Assembly: GCA_018378255.1 (NCBI GenBank)
Contig: JAGZXV010000002.1
Coordinates: forward strand, 1-64,000
DNA length: 64,000 nt
DNA from: Clostridiaceae bacterium
Lineage (GTDB): Bacteria > Bacillota > Clostridia > Lachnospirales > Lachnospiraceae
Direction of reading: 5' to 3'
Below the pieces are notes generated by a model. The model searched no databases. It was not told where the DNA came from and saw only the letters and a program-made list of their open reading frames with translations. A program made the position numbers and the translations under genes. Within the stretch, counting starts at the first letter, position 1. Each line of letters opens with the position of its first letter. Positions 33,819 to 42,825 of the stretch are shown here, in pieces.

Positions 33819-34655
33819 CTATTCTTTCACTCCGCCTTCCATAATTCCGCCCAGAATATTCTTCTGGAATACTAAAACCATGATCATCAGCGGCAGAACC
33901 GTTATCATGCCCGCAGCCGCCACAACCCCAAACGGTATGGTATGGGTTGTTTGGTACAAAGTCAGTCCGACCACCACGGTCCGGTACTGTTCATACTGGT
34001 TCAGCACCTGGGATAAAAGGAAACGGTTCCAGGCCCCGATAAAAACCAGAATACTGATGGAAAAAATGCTGGCTTTTAAAAGCGGAATAATGATATATAC
34101 AAACAGCTGGAACATATTAGCCCCGTCCAGTTTGGCGCTCTCTTCAAATGAAACCGGTATTCCCTTAAAGACTGCTGTCAAAAACCAAATCGTCATCGGC
34201 AGATCCAGCACCGATACGATCAGCGCTAAACCGATATGAGTGTTCAAAAGCCCCAGTTTGCTGTACATTTTGAAAATCGGGCTGATTAGTGTGATCGTAG
34301 GAAGCAGCGATATGGTCAGAACAAAGATCAAAAATACCTTTTTAAACCGGATGTTCGTCCGTGTCAGCGCGTAAGAAGCCATGCTTCCCGCCGTTATGCA
34401 GATCACGACAGCAATGATCGTGATCACAAAACTATTGAATACATAACGGAGCAAAGGCTGCTGTACAAAAGCCGCAACATAATTCTTTCCGCTCCAAACC
34501 GAAGGCAGAACTCTTGGCGGAATCTGGCTGAGATCCGATTCCGCCATAAATGAAGCCGAAATCATATACAGCATCGGAGAAATCATCACAAATAAAAATG
34601 CGGCCACAAACAGCAGATAAACTATTTTCTTCCATCCTGTCATCTTCACGCCCAT
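33819..34655 (-). CDS. ABC sugar-type transporter permease (MalG family)
   Basis: This 278-residue inner-membrane subunit has six predicted helices and the EAA loop region EESAKLDGANMFQLFVYIIIPLLK, which contacts the ATPase. It resembles MalG/UgpE-type permeases of carbohydrate-uptake-1 importers. The start is ATG 34655, directly abutting the stop of the partner permease. No ATPase gene is in the cluster, so it probably uses a shared MsmX-like ATPase encoded elsewhere. The GDPD neighbour hints at a glycerophospho-compound as ligand, which is inference. Confidence 0.93.
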   Translation of the reverse strand: MGVKMTGWKKIVYLLFVAAFLFVMISPMLYMISASFMAESDLSQIPPRVLPSVWSGKNYVAAFVQQPLLRYVFNSFVITIIAVVICITAGSMASYALTRTNIRFKKVFLIFVLTISLLPTITLISPIFKMYSKLGLLNTHIGLALIVSVLDLPMTIWFLTAVFKGIPVSFEESAKLDGANMFQLFVYIIIPLLKASIFSISILVFIGAWNRFLLSQVLNQYEQYRTVVVGLTLYQTTHTIPFGVVAAAGMITVLPLMIMVLVFQKNILGGIMEGGVKE

Positions 34656-35534
34656 CTAAACACTTCCCTTCGTCTTTAAACTGTCCACAAAGAACAGGCT
34701 GATACCCACGGAGATAATCAGCATGAGCACTGACAAAGTGGCGCCGTATCCCGTGTTGCCATATGTAAAATAAGTGTTGACCGCATACATGGACACCGTT
34801 TCCGTCCTCCCTGCCGGCCCGCCTCCCGTCATCGCCACAATCAGGTCATAAACCCTCATAGCTGAAATAATCCTAAACAGCACAGTGACCGACATGGTGG
34901 ATTTGATCAGAGGCAGGGTAATCTTCCAGTATTGCTGCCATTTGCTGGCTCCGTCTATCTGGGCCGCCTCATAATAGTCCTTCGATATAGTCAGAAGGCC
35001 GGAAAGAAGCAGCAGAGACATATACGGTGTGTTCTTCCAGATATCCGCAATGAGAATAGACAATCTGGACAGCCATTCATTACCCAGCCAGTTGAGCGGC
35101 GTATCGATCAGGTTCATCACCTGCATTACATAATTTACCAGCCCGTTCTGCGAAAAGAACTGGGTCCACACAATACCTGATACCACGGTTGGAATTGCCC
35201 ATGGAATCAGGATTGCAGTTCTTATAAGCCCCTGTCCCGGAATCTTCCGGTTCATCACCAGCGCCAGACACATGCCGATTATCAGTTCAATAAAGACAGA
35301 TACTCCGGTAAATGCCAGCGTCCACCACAAGGTGTCCCAAAAATGTTCATCCTGAAACGCGCGAATATAATTCTTAACCCCTACAAATTTTGCTCCCAAA
35401 GCCGCAGTCTGCGTCCTGATCTCGAAAAAGCTCTGATAGATCGTATTCACTGCCGGATAGACAATCATAACAGCGATCAAAACCACACTGGGCAAAAGCA
35501 GAAAATATCCAATTCTGGTACTTTTTCGTTCCAT
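34656..35534 (-). CDS. ABC sugar-type transporter permease (MalF/UgpA family)
   Basis: This 292-residue permease has six helices and the EAA motif YEAAQIDGASKWQQYWKITLPLIK in the second half. It pairs with the MalG-type subunit, whose start abuts its stop, and follows the solute-binding gene by 22 bases. The start is ATG 35534. It acts in the cytoplasmic membrane as half of the translocation pore. Confidence 0.93.
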   Translation of the reverse strand: MERKSTRIGYFLLLPSVVLIAVMIVYPAVNTIYQSFFEIRTQTAALGAKFVGVKNYIRAFQDEHFWDTLWWTLAFTGVSVFIELIIGMCLALVMNRKIPGQGLIRTAILIPWAIPTVVSGIVWTQFFSQNGLVNYVMQVMNLIDTPLNWLGNEWLSRLSILIADIWKNTPYMSLLLLSGLLTISKDYYEAAQIDGASKWQQYWKITLPLIKSTMSVTVLFRIISAMRVYDLIVAMTGGGPAGRTETVSMYAVNTYFTYGNTGYGATLSVLMLIISVGISLFFVDSLKTKGSV

Positions 35535-35556
35535 CGGCTTCTCCTTTACCTGAAAA

Positions 35557-36882
35557 TTACTGGATGACCTGTTTCACCTGCTTCACGATTTTATCCGCAC
35601 TGTCTGCCGGCGTGCTCATGCCGGTGATCACACTGTGGATTTCCAGCTGCATAATGCCTGAAATTTCAGCATAATAAGGCGACTGGGGTCTTGGCCTGGA
35701 ATGGTCAAGGGCTTCCAGATACTGCGGCATCTCCGCTTTTTTCGCCAGAATCTCCGGATCTTCAAAAACCTTTTTCAGGGTCGGCTTAATGTCCACCAGG
35801 TCAAATGCAGTCATCTGGCTCTCATAATTGGCTCTGAACCTGGCGAATTCAACCGCCTCCGCCTGATGTTTCGAAAAGCTTGATACCATAACTCCCCAGC
35901 CGCCCAGACATCCGTCTCCCGGCAGAGGTGCGAGCAGCATATTTCCCGCAACTTTAGAGGTTTTTTCATCATTAAAAGGACCGTATCCGCTGAGCCAGTC
36001 TCTCGCAAATACCGCATTTCCTGCGCAGACCACATCTCTTGCTTCCTTTGTTCCAAATGTCTCGATTCCAGGCGCAGTCAGCCCGTCATCCATCATCTTC
36101 TTCATATCCGCCAGCGTTTCTTCCAAAAGAGCCTGGTCAATGGCGCTGGTTCCATCATCGTTCACAACGCGTCCGCCCTTTTCCCAATACATCTCCAGCA
36201 TGGAACCAGTCAGGCTTTCTGCCTGTTTCCAGTAGGATACAAAGCCTTTTAAGTCAGGATTCCCCTCTTTTTCGACAATTTCCGCGGCAGTCTCTTTCAG
36301 TTCCGCCCATGTCTCAGGCACTTCCTTCCCATACTTTTCTAAAAGATCTTTCCTGTAATATAGTCCGCCTGCATCGGACATAAACGGAAGTCCGTAAGTC
36401 TTTCCCTGAATCTGGAAGGCGCTTAACGGCCCTGCCAGGTATTCATCCAGTTCACCTTCCGGCAAATACTCGTCAAAGGGGATCACCCACCCGGCAGAGG
36501 CAAAGATCGGAGGCCAGACCACATCTCCGGCAAATACGTCTATAGACGCATCCCCTGCCTGCAAAACCGTATTGATCGTTTTCAAACGGTCGTTTGAGGA
36601 ATCCGGAAGCTCCACATAGTTGATCTTAATATCCGGGTGAGATGCTTCAAATGCCGCTACAACCGTGGATTCCACTTTATTATCATCCGGCCTGCCATAA
36701 TAATTGACCGTAACCGGGCTGCCGTTTTTAGACTCCGTTTTGGTTCCGGCATTCGAATCCGCATTCGCTTCCGCCTTAGAAACTGCCGGGTCCGCAGAGC
36801 CGGAGCCGCTTTTCTGACCACAGCCTGCTGTTAATGCCACCGATACTAATGCAGCTGCCGCTATCCATCTTTTTCTGTTCAT
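35557..36882 (-). CDS. ABC transporter extracellular solute-binding lipoprotein (family 1)
   Basis: This 441-residue protein has a lipoprotein signal ending in LTAGC (Cys20), an Ala/Ser/Asn-rich linker, and a type II SBP fold (about 55-440) with YGLPFMSDAGGLYYRKDLLEKYG and PETWAELKETA. It captures a carbohydrate-like ligand for the two permeases downstream. The start is ATG 36882. It is preceded by the GDPD gene (42 bases apart). Its fold is also the one fused to the LacI regulator at 38025. Confidence 0.93.
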   Translation of the reverse strand: MNRKRWIAAAALVSVALTAGCGQKSGSGSADPAVSKAEANADSNAGTKTESKNGSPVTVNYYGRPDDNKVESTVVAAFEASHPDIKINYVELPDSSNDRLKTINTVLQAGDASIDVFAGDVVWPPIFASAGWVIPFDEYLPEGELDEYLAGPLSAFQIQGKTYGLPFMSDAGGLYYRKDLLEKYGKEVPETWAELKETAAEIVEKEGNPDLKGFVSYWKQAESLTGSMLEMYWEKGGRVVNDDGTSAIDQALLEETLADMKKMMDDGLTAPGIETFGTKEARDVVCAGNAVFARDWLSGYGPFNDEKTSKVAGNMLLAPLPGDGCLGGWGVMVSSFSKHQAEAVEFARFRANYESQMTAFDLVDIKPTLKKVFEDPEILAKKAEMPQYLEALDHSRPRPQSPYYAEISGIMQLEIHSVITGMSTPADSADKIVKQVKQVIQ

Positions 36883-36924
36883 ACTCTTCTCCTATCTGCC
36901 GCTTTTTGCGGCCCAATCATCTGT

Positions 36925-37725
36925 TTATGCGTTTCGTTTCTCTATGTAGTTCTTCAGCAGCAGCGGCCAGTCTGTCTGAATAATATCGTATCCCTTATCC
37001 AGGAGCCAGCCCCAGGCTTCATCCATGCCGGATAAAATAGCGCTGTTGTCATCATGCCCCGCCGTTAATTTTATCGTATCATTCAAAGTAATCGCATTAA
37101 CCCAAAGCTTTTTCTGCTGTCTGTGCATCTCATCAATATATGTTTCCGACGTAAAAACGCTTTCCTCTTCTTCAAAGATCACTTCCGCCCCATACAGGTT
37201 GACCCGGTATTGTTTTACAAAGTCCAGCTTTGCCGGATCTCTTAAAATCGGCAGGTACATGAGCTCCGGTCCGGACGCTTCCAGAATCTCAAGCTCTTCT
37301 CTCTCCGGATGGCTTTTTAAAATGATCTGGTCATACATCTGATGCCTGTTCAGCACCTGAATGATATCCTTCCAGTAAAACCAGCTTCTGTCTATATTGA
37401 TCAGGCATTGGCGGCCCTTAAAATGTTCCAGCACATCATCCAGCGCATTGACAGGTTCCAGCACCTTCTCCTGCATTCCGTTAATGAACCGCAGTTCCTT
37501 CACCTGTTTGGTGGTCATGGTACGGATATCCTGGCTGGTACCCACAAGCCCCGGCTCCTGTCCGTTATGAAAGGTAAAAAAATCCCCGTCCCTGGTCTGA
37601 ATGACGTCCATTTCCAAAATATCGGCTCCATGCAGCAAAGCATTCTCATAAGCCCCTATGGTATTCTGTATAATATTAGCTCCTGATGTACCGCGGGGAG
37701 CTGCTATCAGCACTTCCTTCTTCAT
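36925..37725 (-). CDS. Glycerophosphodiester phosphodiesterase family protein, atypical active site
   Basis: This 266-residue TIM-barrel protein aligns with GDPDs over the N-terminal region: NTIGAYENALLHGADILEMDVIQTRDG keeps the Glu-x-Asp metal ligands. Key residues differ. The family's HRG near the start reads PRG (IAAPRGTSG), the HD dyad reads HN (FTFHNGQ), and the later E-x-K reads D-R-S (INIDRSW). Canonical hydrolysis of glycerophosphodiesters is therefore doubtful. The start is ATG 37725 after GAGGAGGGGTTTAC. It is the first gene of the ABC operon and has a LacI-type operator over its promoter. Confidence 0.82.
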   Translation of the reverse strand: MKKEVLIAAPRGTSGANIIQNTIGAYENALLHGADILEMDVIQTRDGDFFTFHNGQEPGLVGTSQDIRTMTTKQVKELRFINGMQEKVLEPVNALDDVLEHFKGRQCLINIDRSWFYWKDIIQVLNRHQMYDQIILKSHPEREELEILEASGPELMYLPILRDPAKLDFVKQYRVNLYGAEVIFEEEESVFTSETYIDEMHRQQKKLWVNAITLNDTIKLTAGHDDNSAILSGMDEAWGWLLDKGYDIIQTDWPLLLKNYIEKRNA

Positions 37726-37756
37726 GTAAACCCCTCCTCTGTTCTCTATATTGCAT

Positions 37757-37785
37757 AGTATAATCCCAAAATTGGAACGTGTCAA
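37757..37785 (-). promoter_or_regulatory. GDPD/ABC operon promoter with LacI-type operator over the -35 box
   Basis: TTGACA (37785-37780) and TATACT (37762-37757) are 17 bases apart on the minus strand. The palindrome TTGACACGTTCCAA (37785-37772) covers the -35 box. The same arrangement occurs in front of the LacI-SBP fusion gene. Confidence 0.85.
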
Positions 37786-37869
37786 TAATATTTCCAATAA
37801 ATTCTAAAATTTTTCCCGATTTTTTCTATTCCATAACTTTAATTTAATATTTCCCAGCATTTTATTGGA

Positions 37870-37883
37870 TTGGTACGTTCTAT
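37870..37883. promoter_or_regulatory. Auxiliary LacI-type operator
   Basis: TTGGTACGTTCTAT resembles the operator at 37772, 98 bases away. Two half-matched copies at this distance could support repressor looping. Confidence 0.5.
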
Positions 37884-37944
37884 TTTTTAATTCAAAGTTA
37901 AACTCCGCCTCCTGCTCATGCTCAGAGTTTCCCCTTCTATACAA

Positions 37945-37990
37945 ATACTGCGGGGAGCTGTTTTTACACCAAACAGGCTCCCCGCAGTAT
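37945..37990 (-). terminator. Terminator of the LacI-SBP fusion gene
   Basis: ATACTGCGGGGAGC pairs with GCTCCCCGCAGTAT, with a further TGTTT/AAACA inner stem, just after the fusion gene's stop. Confidence 0.8.
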
Positions 37991-38024
37991 CTTGTTCTAT
38001 ATTAAATTAAATTCCTGCATCTGG

Positions 38025-40235
38025 TTATGCTCCCGAAAACTCCTGCCTGCACCGCAGTTCAGCGGCTTCCAGCGCTTCCTCCGGGCTCATGATTCCGGAT
38101 ACCACGGCCCGGACGGCATTGCCCAGAATATCTTCAAACACAAATTCATTGAACCCCGGCAGAGGCCGTCCGCCTGAACCTTTTTCCGCCTTCTGATGTT
38201 CAAAATCCCTTCTCCAGCCATCCGCAAACGCCTTTTCCATATCCTCCAGCCAGGGATAGAGCTCCAGCACATCCAGGTTTTCTTTGATCTTTCTATGGTT
38301 GATATAGCCGCCCAGATACGTGATCATCCCGGCTGTTTTCTCATCATAAATCCATTTTAAGAACTCCCGGCAGGCTGCCTGTTTTTTCGTATGCCTGGAA
38401 ACACCCAGAACTCCGCCGCCAAGCATGGGGCACTCTCCCGGGACAGGGGCGAAGCCGATCTTTCCCAGCACCTCCGATTCCTTGCTGTGGAGCATAATTG
38501 AAGCATAGTTGGCAAAGACGATATTCATGGCCACTTGTCCGCTTGAAAAGTCCTCCATCGCTTTGCGCCACCAGGAATTTGTCTCCCGGTCCGTATATTC
38601 AAACGCATCTCTGTAGGAAAGCAGGGTCTTTTTTACCAACTCTGTATTCAGGCTGACAACGCCCTTTTTATCAAAAATCTCCCCTCCGGCCGCTTTCAGT
38701 CTCGGCAGATAATCACAGGCCGCCACCACGGAACTGCCGAATACCAGGGACGTTCCATAAGCTACCGGGGAATTTTTATGAAATCTTCTTGTAAAGAACC
38801 GGGCAATCTGATCATACTCTTCAAATGTCTCCGGCACTTCAAGCTGCCTGCGGTACACCTCATAAAACTCCCGGCGGATTCTGGCATCCTGGAACAAATC
38901 CTTCCTGTAATAGAGCATCTGGACGCTGGGATCAAACGGCAGCGTCAGGCAGACACCGCCAACCTTATAATAGTCGTCGCTGAGATTTTCCGAAAAGTTG
39001 TCCTGTATCTGTTTAAACCAGGGTTCCTTTACAGGAAGGGGCAAAAACAATTTTTCTCCCAGTTCCGACATCCACGCCATGTCCAGCCTTATTAAATCGT
39101 ATGGGGAGAATTGGACACATGACTTCACCATCCGGTAGAGTTCATCATACCCCGCTTCCATGAGTTTTACCTCAATTCCCGTCTTGCGGGTGAACTGGGG
39201 AATCAACTGGTTTAACGCCCTGCATGTGGGGCCGGACAGCATCAGAATCTTGATTTCTTCAGGATGGCCACATACAGAAACCGGACATTGATGGAATCCG
39301 TCATTCTTCAAATCCAGGAACCCATCAGGGACCGGTTCTTCCTGTTCCAGCTTCTCTATGTACTTTCCGATCATTTTCCCGCATAACCTGTAATTCAGTT
39401 CATATTTTACCACGCCCTCTTCCACATGCACTTCTTTGGAAGACAGCGCGTAAACCGGCGGCAGATTCCCTTGTTTCCTATATTCCAGTACCGCCTTTAA
39501 ATACCCTGAGTTTTCCAGGTCGGACGTGATCACAGCATCGAATTCATCCCGGTCTGTCAAAAGTTCAAATGCCATATGCCCACGGACAATGTCGTCGGAA
39601 GAGAACACGCGGCAGGTACAGCCGCTCTCCAAAAGGACGGATTCAATTCCTTTTACAAATAAGCCGTAATTCGAGTATTTGGTATTCCCCGTAAACACGG
39701 CCACGTTCCTGTGACCGTCCAGAACACAGCGGCCCGCCATCTCTCTTCCTGCCAGTTCATAATCAAATCCGCAGAAAACAGCGCCTTCAGGAATGCATTC
39801 CATCTTCCTCTCCACCAGCACCAGACTGCTGTCTCCGCGGAGCATATTCACATCCTTTAAAAAAGAGCTGACCATAACTATGGCCATTGGATTGGTCATT
39901 TCAATTTTTTGGAGCACTTTTTCTTCATAATAGTTCAGGTCATTGCTGTAATACAGGTCCACTTCATATTCATGTTCCCGCAGTTCCTGTTCAATTCCAA
40001 GAAATAAATCCCTATATTTTTTCAATTCAAACTGGGGAACTACCACTCCAACACGCTTAGAACTGCCTTTTCTCAGCTGTCTGGCCTGGGCATTAATCGT
40101 GTATCCCAGCTGTTTTGCCGCATTTTCAACTAATGTTATCTTTTCAACGCTCACATTTCCCCTGCCGTTCAAAACATTGGAGACTGTTCCGTGGGAAACG
40201 CCTGCCAGCGCCGCAATATCTTTTATCGTTGCCAT
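38025..40235 (-). CDS. LacI-family regulator fused to a C-terminal solute-binding protein domain
   Basis: This 736-residue protein begins with a typical LacI HTH (ATIKDIAALAGVSHGTVSNVLNGR), a hinge helix (NAQARQLRKGSSK) and a LacI effector domain (about 60-330). A complete ABC family-1 solute-binding fold follows without a break (about 335-735): KILMLSGPTCRALNQLIPQF, RLDMAWMSELGEKL, LPFDPSVQMLYYRKDLF, APVPGECPMLGGGVLGVSRH. There is no signal peptide, so the SBP domain must work in the cytoplasm, presumably as a second ligand sensor. The start is ATG 40235 after AGGAGGGGGAAA. It is upstream of, and probably regulates, the GDPD/ABC operon, and it has the same operator at its own promoter. Confidence 0.9.
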   Translation of the reverse strand: MATIKDIAALAGVSHGTVSNVLNGRGNVSVEKITLVENAAKQLGYTINAQARQLRKGSSKRVGVVVPQFELKKYRDLFLGIEQELREHEYEVDLYYSNDLNYYEEKVLQKIEMTNPMAIVMVSSFLKDVNMLRGDSSLVLVERKMECIPEGAVFCGFDYELAGREMAGRCVLDGHRNVAVFTGNTKYSNYGLFVKGIESVLLESGCTCRVFSSDDIVRGHMAFELLTDRDEFDAVITSDLENSGYLKAVLEYRKQGNLPPVYALSSKEVHVEEGVVKYELNYRLCGKMIGKYIEKLEQEEPVPDGFLDLKNDGFHQCPVSVCGHPEEIKILMLSGPTCRALNQLIPQFTRKTGIEVKLMEAGYDELYRMVKSCVQFSPYDLIRLDMAWMSELGEKLFLPLPVKEPWFKQIQDNFSENLSDDYYKVGGVCLTLPFDPSVQMLYYRKDLFQDARIRREFYEVYRRQLEVPETFEEYDQIARFFTRRFHKNSPVAYGTSLVFGSSVVAACDYLPRLKAAGGEIFDKKGVVSLNTELVKKTLLSYRDAFEYTDRETNSWWRKAMEDFSSGQVAMNIVFANYASIMLHSKESEVLGKIGFAPVPGECPMLGGGVLGVSRHTKKQAACREFLKWIYDEKTAGMITYLGGYINHRKIKENLDVLELYPWLEDMEKAFADGWRRDFEHQKAEKGSGGRPLPGFNEFVFEDILGNAVRAVVSGIMSPEEALEAAELRCRQEFSGA

Positions 40236-40255
40236 TTTCCCCCTCCTTTTATGCT

Positions 40256-40284
40256 ATTGTATATCAAAAATTGTAACGTTTCAA
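40256..40284 (-). promoter_or_regulatory. Promoter and operator of the LacI-SBP fusion gene
   Basis: TTGAAA (40284-40279) and TACAAT (40261-40256) are 17 bases apart on the minus strand. The palindrome TTGAAACGTTACAA (40284-40271) overlaps the -35 box, matching the operator at the GDPD promoter and implying autoregulation. Confidence 0.85.
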
Positions 40285-40305
40285 TAGTTAATTTAGAGGG
40301 AATTA

Positions 40306-40377
40306 ACATCAAACTTTTACATCAAACGTGAAGGCATTTTCAAAAATGCCTTCACGTTTGATGTAAAAGTTTGATGT
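40306..40377. repeat. Family B palindromic terminator repeat, copy 2 (72-bp palindrome)
   Basis: The arms 40306-40341 and 40342-40377 are almost perfect reverse complements, containing ACATCAAAC, TTTTACATCAAACGTGAAGG and their complements. It lies after the MBL gene stop (40408, minus strand) and just before the fusion gene's promoter, so it insulates the two units. Confidence 0.85.
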
Positions 40378-40407
40378 AAAAAAGTTGGCAAGCGGAGGCG
40401 AGACCGT

Positions 40408-41289
40408 TTAAATCCCGCCTTTTCCTTCCCCTTCAATTCCAAGATACATCCGGTACCACCGGTATGGTTCAGGATTAAACGCTTTAGCGGTACTGCCCAT
40501 TTCTTTCAGCACTTCATTTACCTGATTCATATACTGGTTTAAATCTTCGCCCGTTACCAGCGCATTGCTGTGGTGCCACGGCAGAATATACTGGGCTCCC
40601 ACCCGGGCGCACTGGCCTGCGAAGTCTTCCGGGGAATACGTTCTGATTCTGTGGCGGATCATGATATTGGGCTTTATGGAGTCCAGATGTCTGGCGTGCT
40701 CTTCAAAATCCTGTCCGGCATTAAATGCGATTTTAAAATTATTCTTCGTGGTGATCACCCAATTCATCATAAATACGGCCCCCATCATGTCCAGCAGATG
40801 ATGCCCCTCGATTCCAAACCGTCTTAAAGTGGTATCCCCCTGTTGGGACGGCCTTTTGTCCGTCCCCTCCCTGGCTTTCCGGTTATCATGCAGTCCATGA
40901 AAGGTCTGAAGCGTAAATTCCGGCAGATAATAAGTGCATTCCTCCCCCACCGCATAAATACTGCTGTATGGGATGTCAAAGAAACGGGCCGTTTCCATAG
41001 CCACCTCCTTCTGACAGATCACCCTCCCATGGAATTTATCCCAAACTTTTCCCACATCCATATCATGATCAAAATGAGTATGGTTCAAAATGATGTAATC
41101 GGCCCCCTCCACCTGATCCACCGTAAAATCATCCACACCGCCGCTGATAAAGGGATCGGTCAGAATTGTCGTTCCCCCCGGCAGCTTTATCTCATAACAT
41201 TGGCAGTAAATATAGCGGAACTGGATATAATCCGCCTGTTCCGCATCCCGGTATGGGGTTGGAAACAGGGCTTTTTGTTTTCTTTCCAT
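40408..41289 (-). CDS. UlaG-like MBL-fold hydrolase
   Basis: This 293-residue protein has the zinc-binding HTHFDHD motif (about residue 70-76), an upstream beta-lactamase-like strand GGTTILTDPFISGG, and later conserved His residues in FHGLHD and PWHHSNAL. It belongs to the UlaG/NAPE-PLD-like branch of MBL proteins, which includes L-ascorbate-6-phosphate lactonase. The substrate is unknown. The start is ATG 41289. It follows the SLC13 permease by 26 bases, so it may open or hydrolyse the imported acid. Confidence 0.82.
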   Translation of the reverse strand: MERKQKALFPTPYRDAEQADYIQFRYIYCQCYEIKLPGGTTILTDPFISGGVDDFTVDQVEGADYIILNHTHFDHDMDVGKVWDKFHGRVICQKEVAMETARFFDIPYSSIYAVGEECTYYLPEFTLQTFHGLHDNRKAREGTDKRPSQQGDTTLRRFGIEGHHLLDMMGAVFMMNWVITTKNNFKIAFNAGQDFEEHARHLDSIKPNIMIRHRIRTYSPEDFAGQCARVGAQYILPWHHSNALVTGEDLNQYMNQVNEVLKEMGSTAKAFNPEPYRWYRMYLGIEGEGKGGI

Positions 41290-41315
41290 AGATAATCTCC
41301 TTCGATAATCTTTTA

Positions 41316-42632
41316 TTAAAGTACGTTAAAGCAAATCGGAAACCACACCATAAATGTAATAAAGTAAACAAGCGCCGGCACAATGGAGCCGATTACAAAT
41401 TCTTTCATCTTAAATCCGCCTTCATTAAATGCCAGAAGCTGGGTCGATGTGGCCATAGGTGTTAAAGTGGACAGCGATGATCCATAATGGATTGCCAGAA
41501 GGGTAAAGCGCGGGTCCATGCCCAGTCCGACGGCCGCCGCGATGGAAAGCGGGCGGAACACAGCTCCCACGGTACGGTTGCTGGCAAACTGTGTCATAAG
41601 AAAAGAGGTGAGGAAAAATACCCCTGCCACCAGGTAGACATTGGTAGCGCCGCCCAGGAGGCCGGAAATGCCATTGGCTATAATTTCATTTAAACCGGAA
41701 TCATTCATCGCCGTACTCAGAGAGACTGTTCCGCCATAGATGAATATGGTTTCCCACCGGATAGACCTTATGGCCTCCTTCTGGCTGATGATCCGGGCCG
41801 CCAGCGCAATCAGAATTGCAAACGCGCCAACAATATATAAATCGATTTTTGTAAATGTACTGGTAATGATCATGGCTGCCGCGCTGCCAAAAAACAATAT
41901 CTTACCAAGCTTATTCTGAAATGGCGTCAGTTCCGCACGCTTCTTCTCATCCTTTTTCTCTTTGGCTTCCTTTTTCCCTTCCGCCTGCAGACCATTCTCA
42001 GGTTCAATTTTGGCATAATGTTTAAACCCAACAAAGTAGATGTAGAGAAAGAATACAACGAAAATAGGTATTTTAGCCAGAAATGGATCGGCGAATTTAA
42101 ACCGTTCCGAAGCCCCGGCCGCCTCTAAATATCCGTTAAATGTGATATAAGCGGTCAGCGCTGTTCCCACCGGCAGAACATTGTTGCTGGAGCAGGCCAC
42201 ATCCGTACATGCTTTAATGGTATTTTTAACCGGAAGCCCGGTTTCTGCGGCTATGGCTATTACGATAGGAAGCATTATTGCCATAGCGCTGATCGGAGAG
42301 GCAAATGTGGAAAAAACTACGCTCATCAGCATAGCTGCGAGCAGCACACGACGTTTTCCCTTTGCCCCGGCCCCGAGCTTTGTGACAACAAAATGTTTTA
42401 AATCATCCAAAAATGTGGTCTGATTTAAAATTCCTCCCAGGATAAACAACACTACAAGAGAAACCACCGTACTGCTGGAAAACCCGGCCCAGGCGTCTTT
42501 AAAACTCAGCACCCCTGTAACCTGCAGAAGCATAGGAACCGCCAGAGCGGTTGCGGCCATAGGTATATACCCGGCAAAAAACGAAATGATCATTGCAATT
42601 AAAATTATAGTTACGATTAAACTCTGCGACAT
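41316..42632 (-). CDS. SLC13/DASS-type anion permease
   Basis: This 438-residue membrane protein has about 11-12 helices and the paired Ser/Thr/Asn-rich re-entrant motifs of the DASS superfamily: SSNNVLPVGTALTA in the first half and GSSLSTLTPMATSTQLL in the second. It should move a di- or tricarboxylate, sulfate or similar anion with a cation gradient. The start is ATG 42632, after AGGGGGAATATC. A central charged loop (GKKEAKEKKDEKKRAE) divides the two halves. It is divergent from a LysR gene, its likely regulator. Confidence 0.86.
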   Translation of the reverse strand: MSQSLIVTIILIAMIISFFAGYIPMAATALAVPMLLQVTGVLSFKDAWAGFSSSTVVSLVVLFILGGILNQTTFLDDLKHFVVTKLGAGAKGKRRVLLAAMLMSVVFSTFASPISAMAIMLPIVIAIAAETGLPVKNTIKACTDVACSSNNVLPVGTALTAYITFNGYLEAAGASERFKFADPFLAKIPIFVVFFLYIYFVGFKHYAKIEPENGLQAEGKKEAKEKKDEKKRAELTPFQNKLGKILFFGSAAAMIITSTFTKIDLYIVGAFAILIALAARIISQKEAIRSIRWETIFIYGGTVSLSTAMNDSGLNEIIANGISGLLGGATNVYLVAGVFFLTSFLMTQFASNRTVGAVFRPLSIAAAVGLGMDPRFTLLAIHYGSSLSTLTPMATSTQLLAFNEGGFKMKEFVIGSIVPALVYFITFMVWFPICFNVL

Positions 42633-42825
42633 GATATTCCCCCTGATAATCATTTTTTATACAGTACTGTTAGCTTTAGTATACCTGGAGGGGGACATTT
42701 CCGCTAATACCGAAAAGCCATATTACCCACATGTTTTCCTTATAGGTCGTTTACATTTAAAATCGTGTATGATATAGTCAAATTACTCGGGACCTTCTAC
42801 ATTCGGATGAAAGAGAGATGATCTT

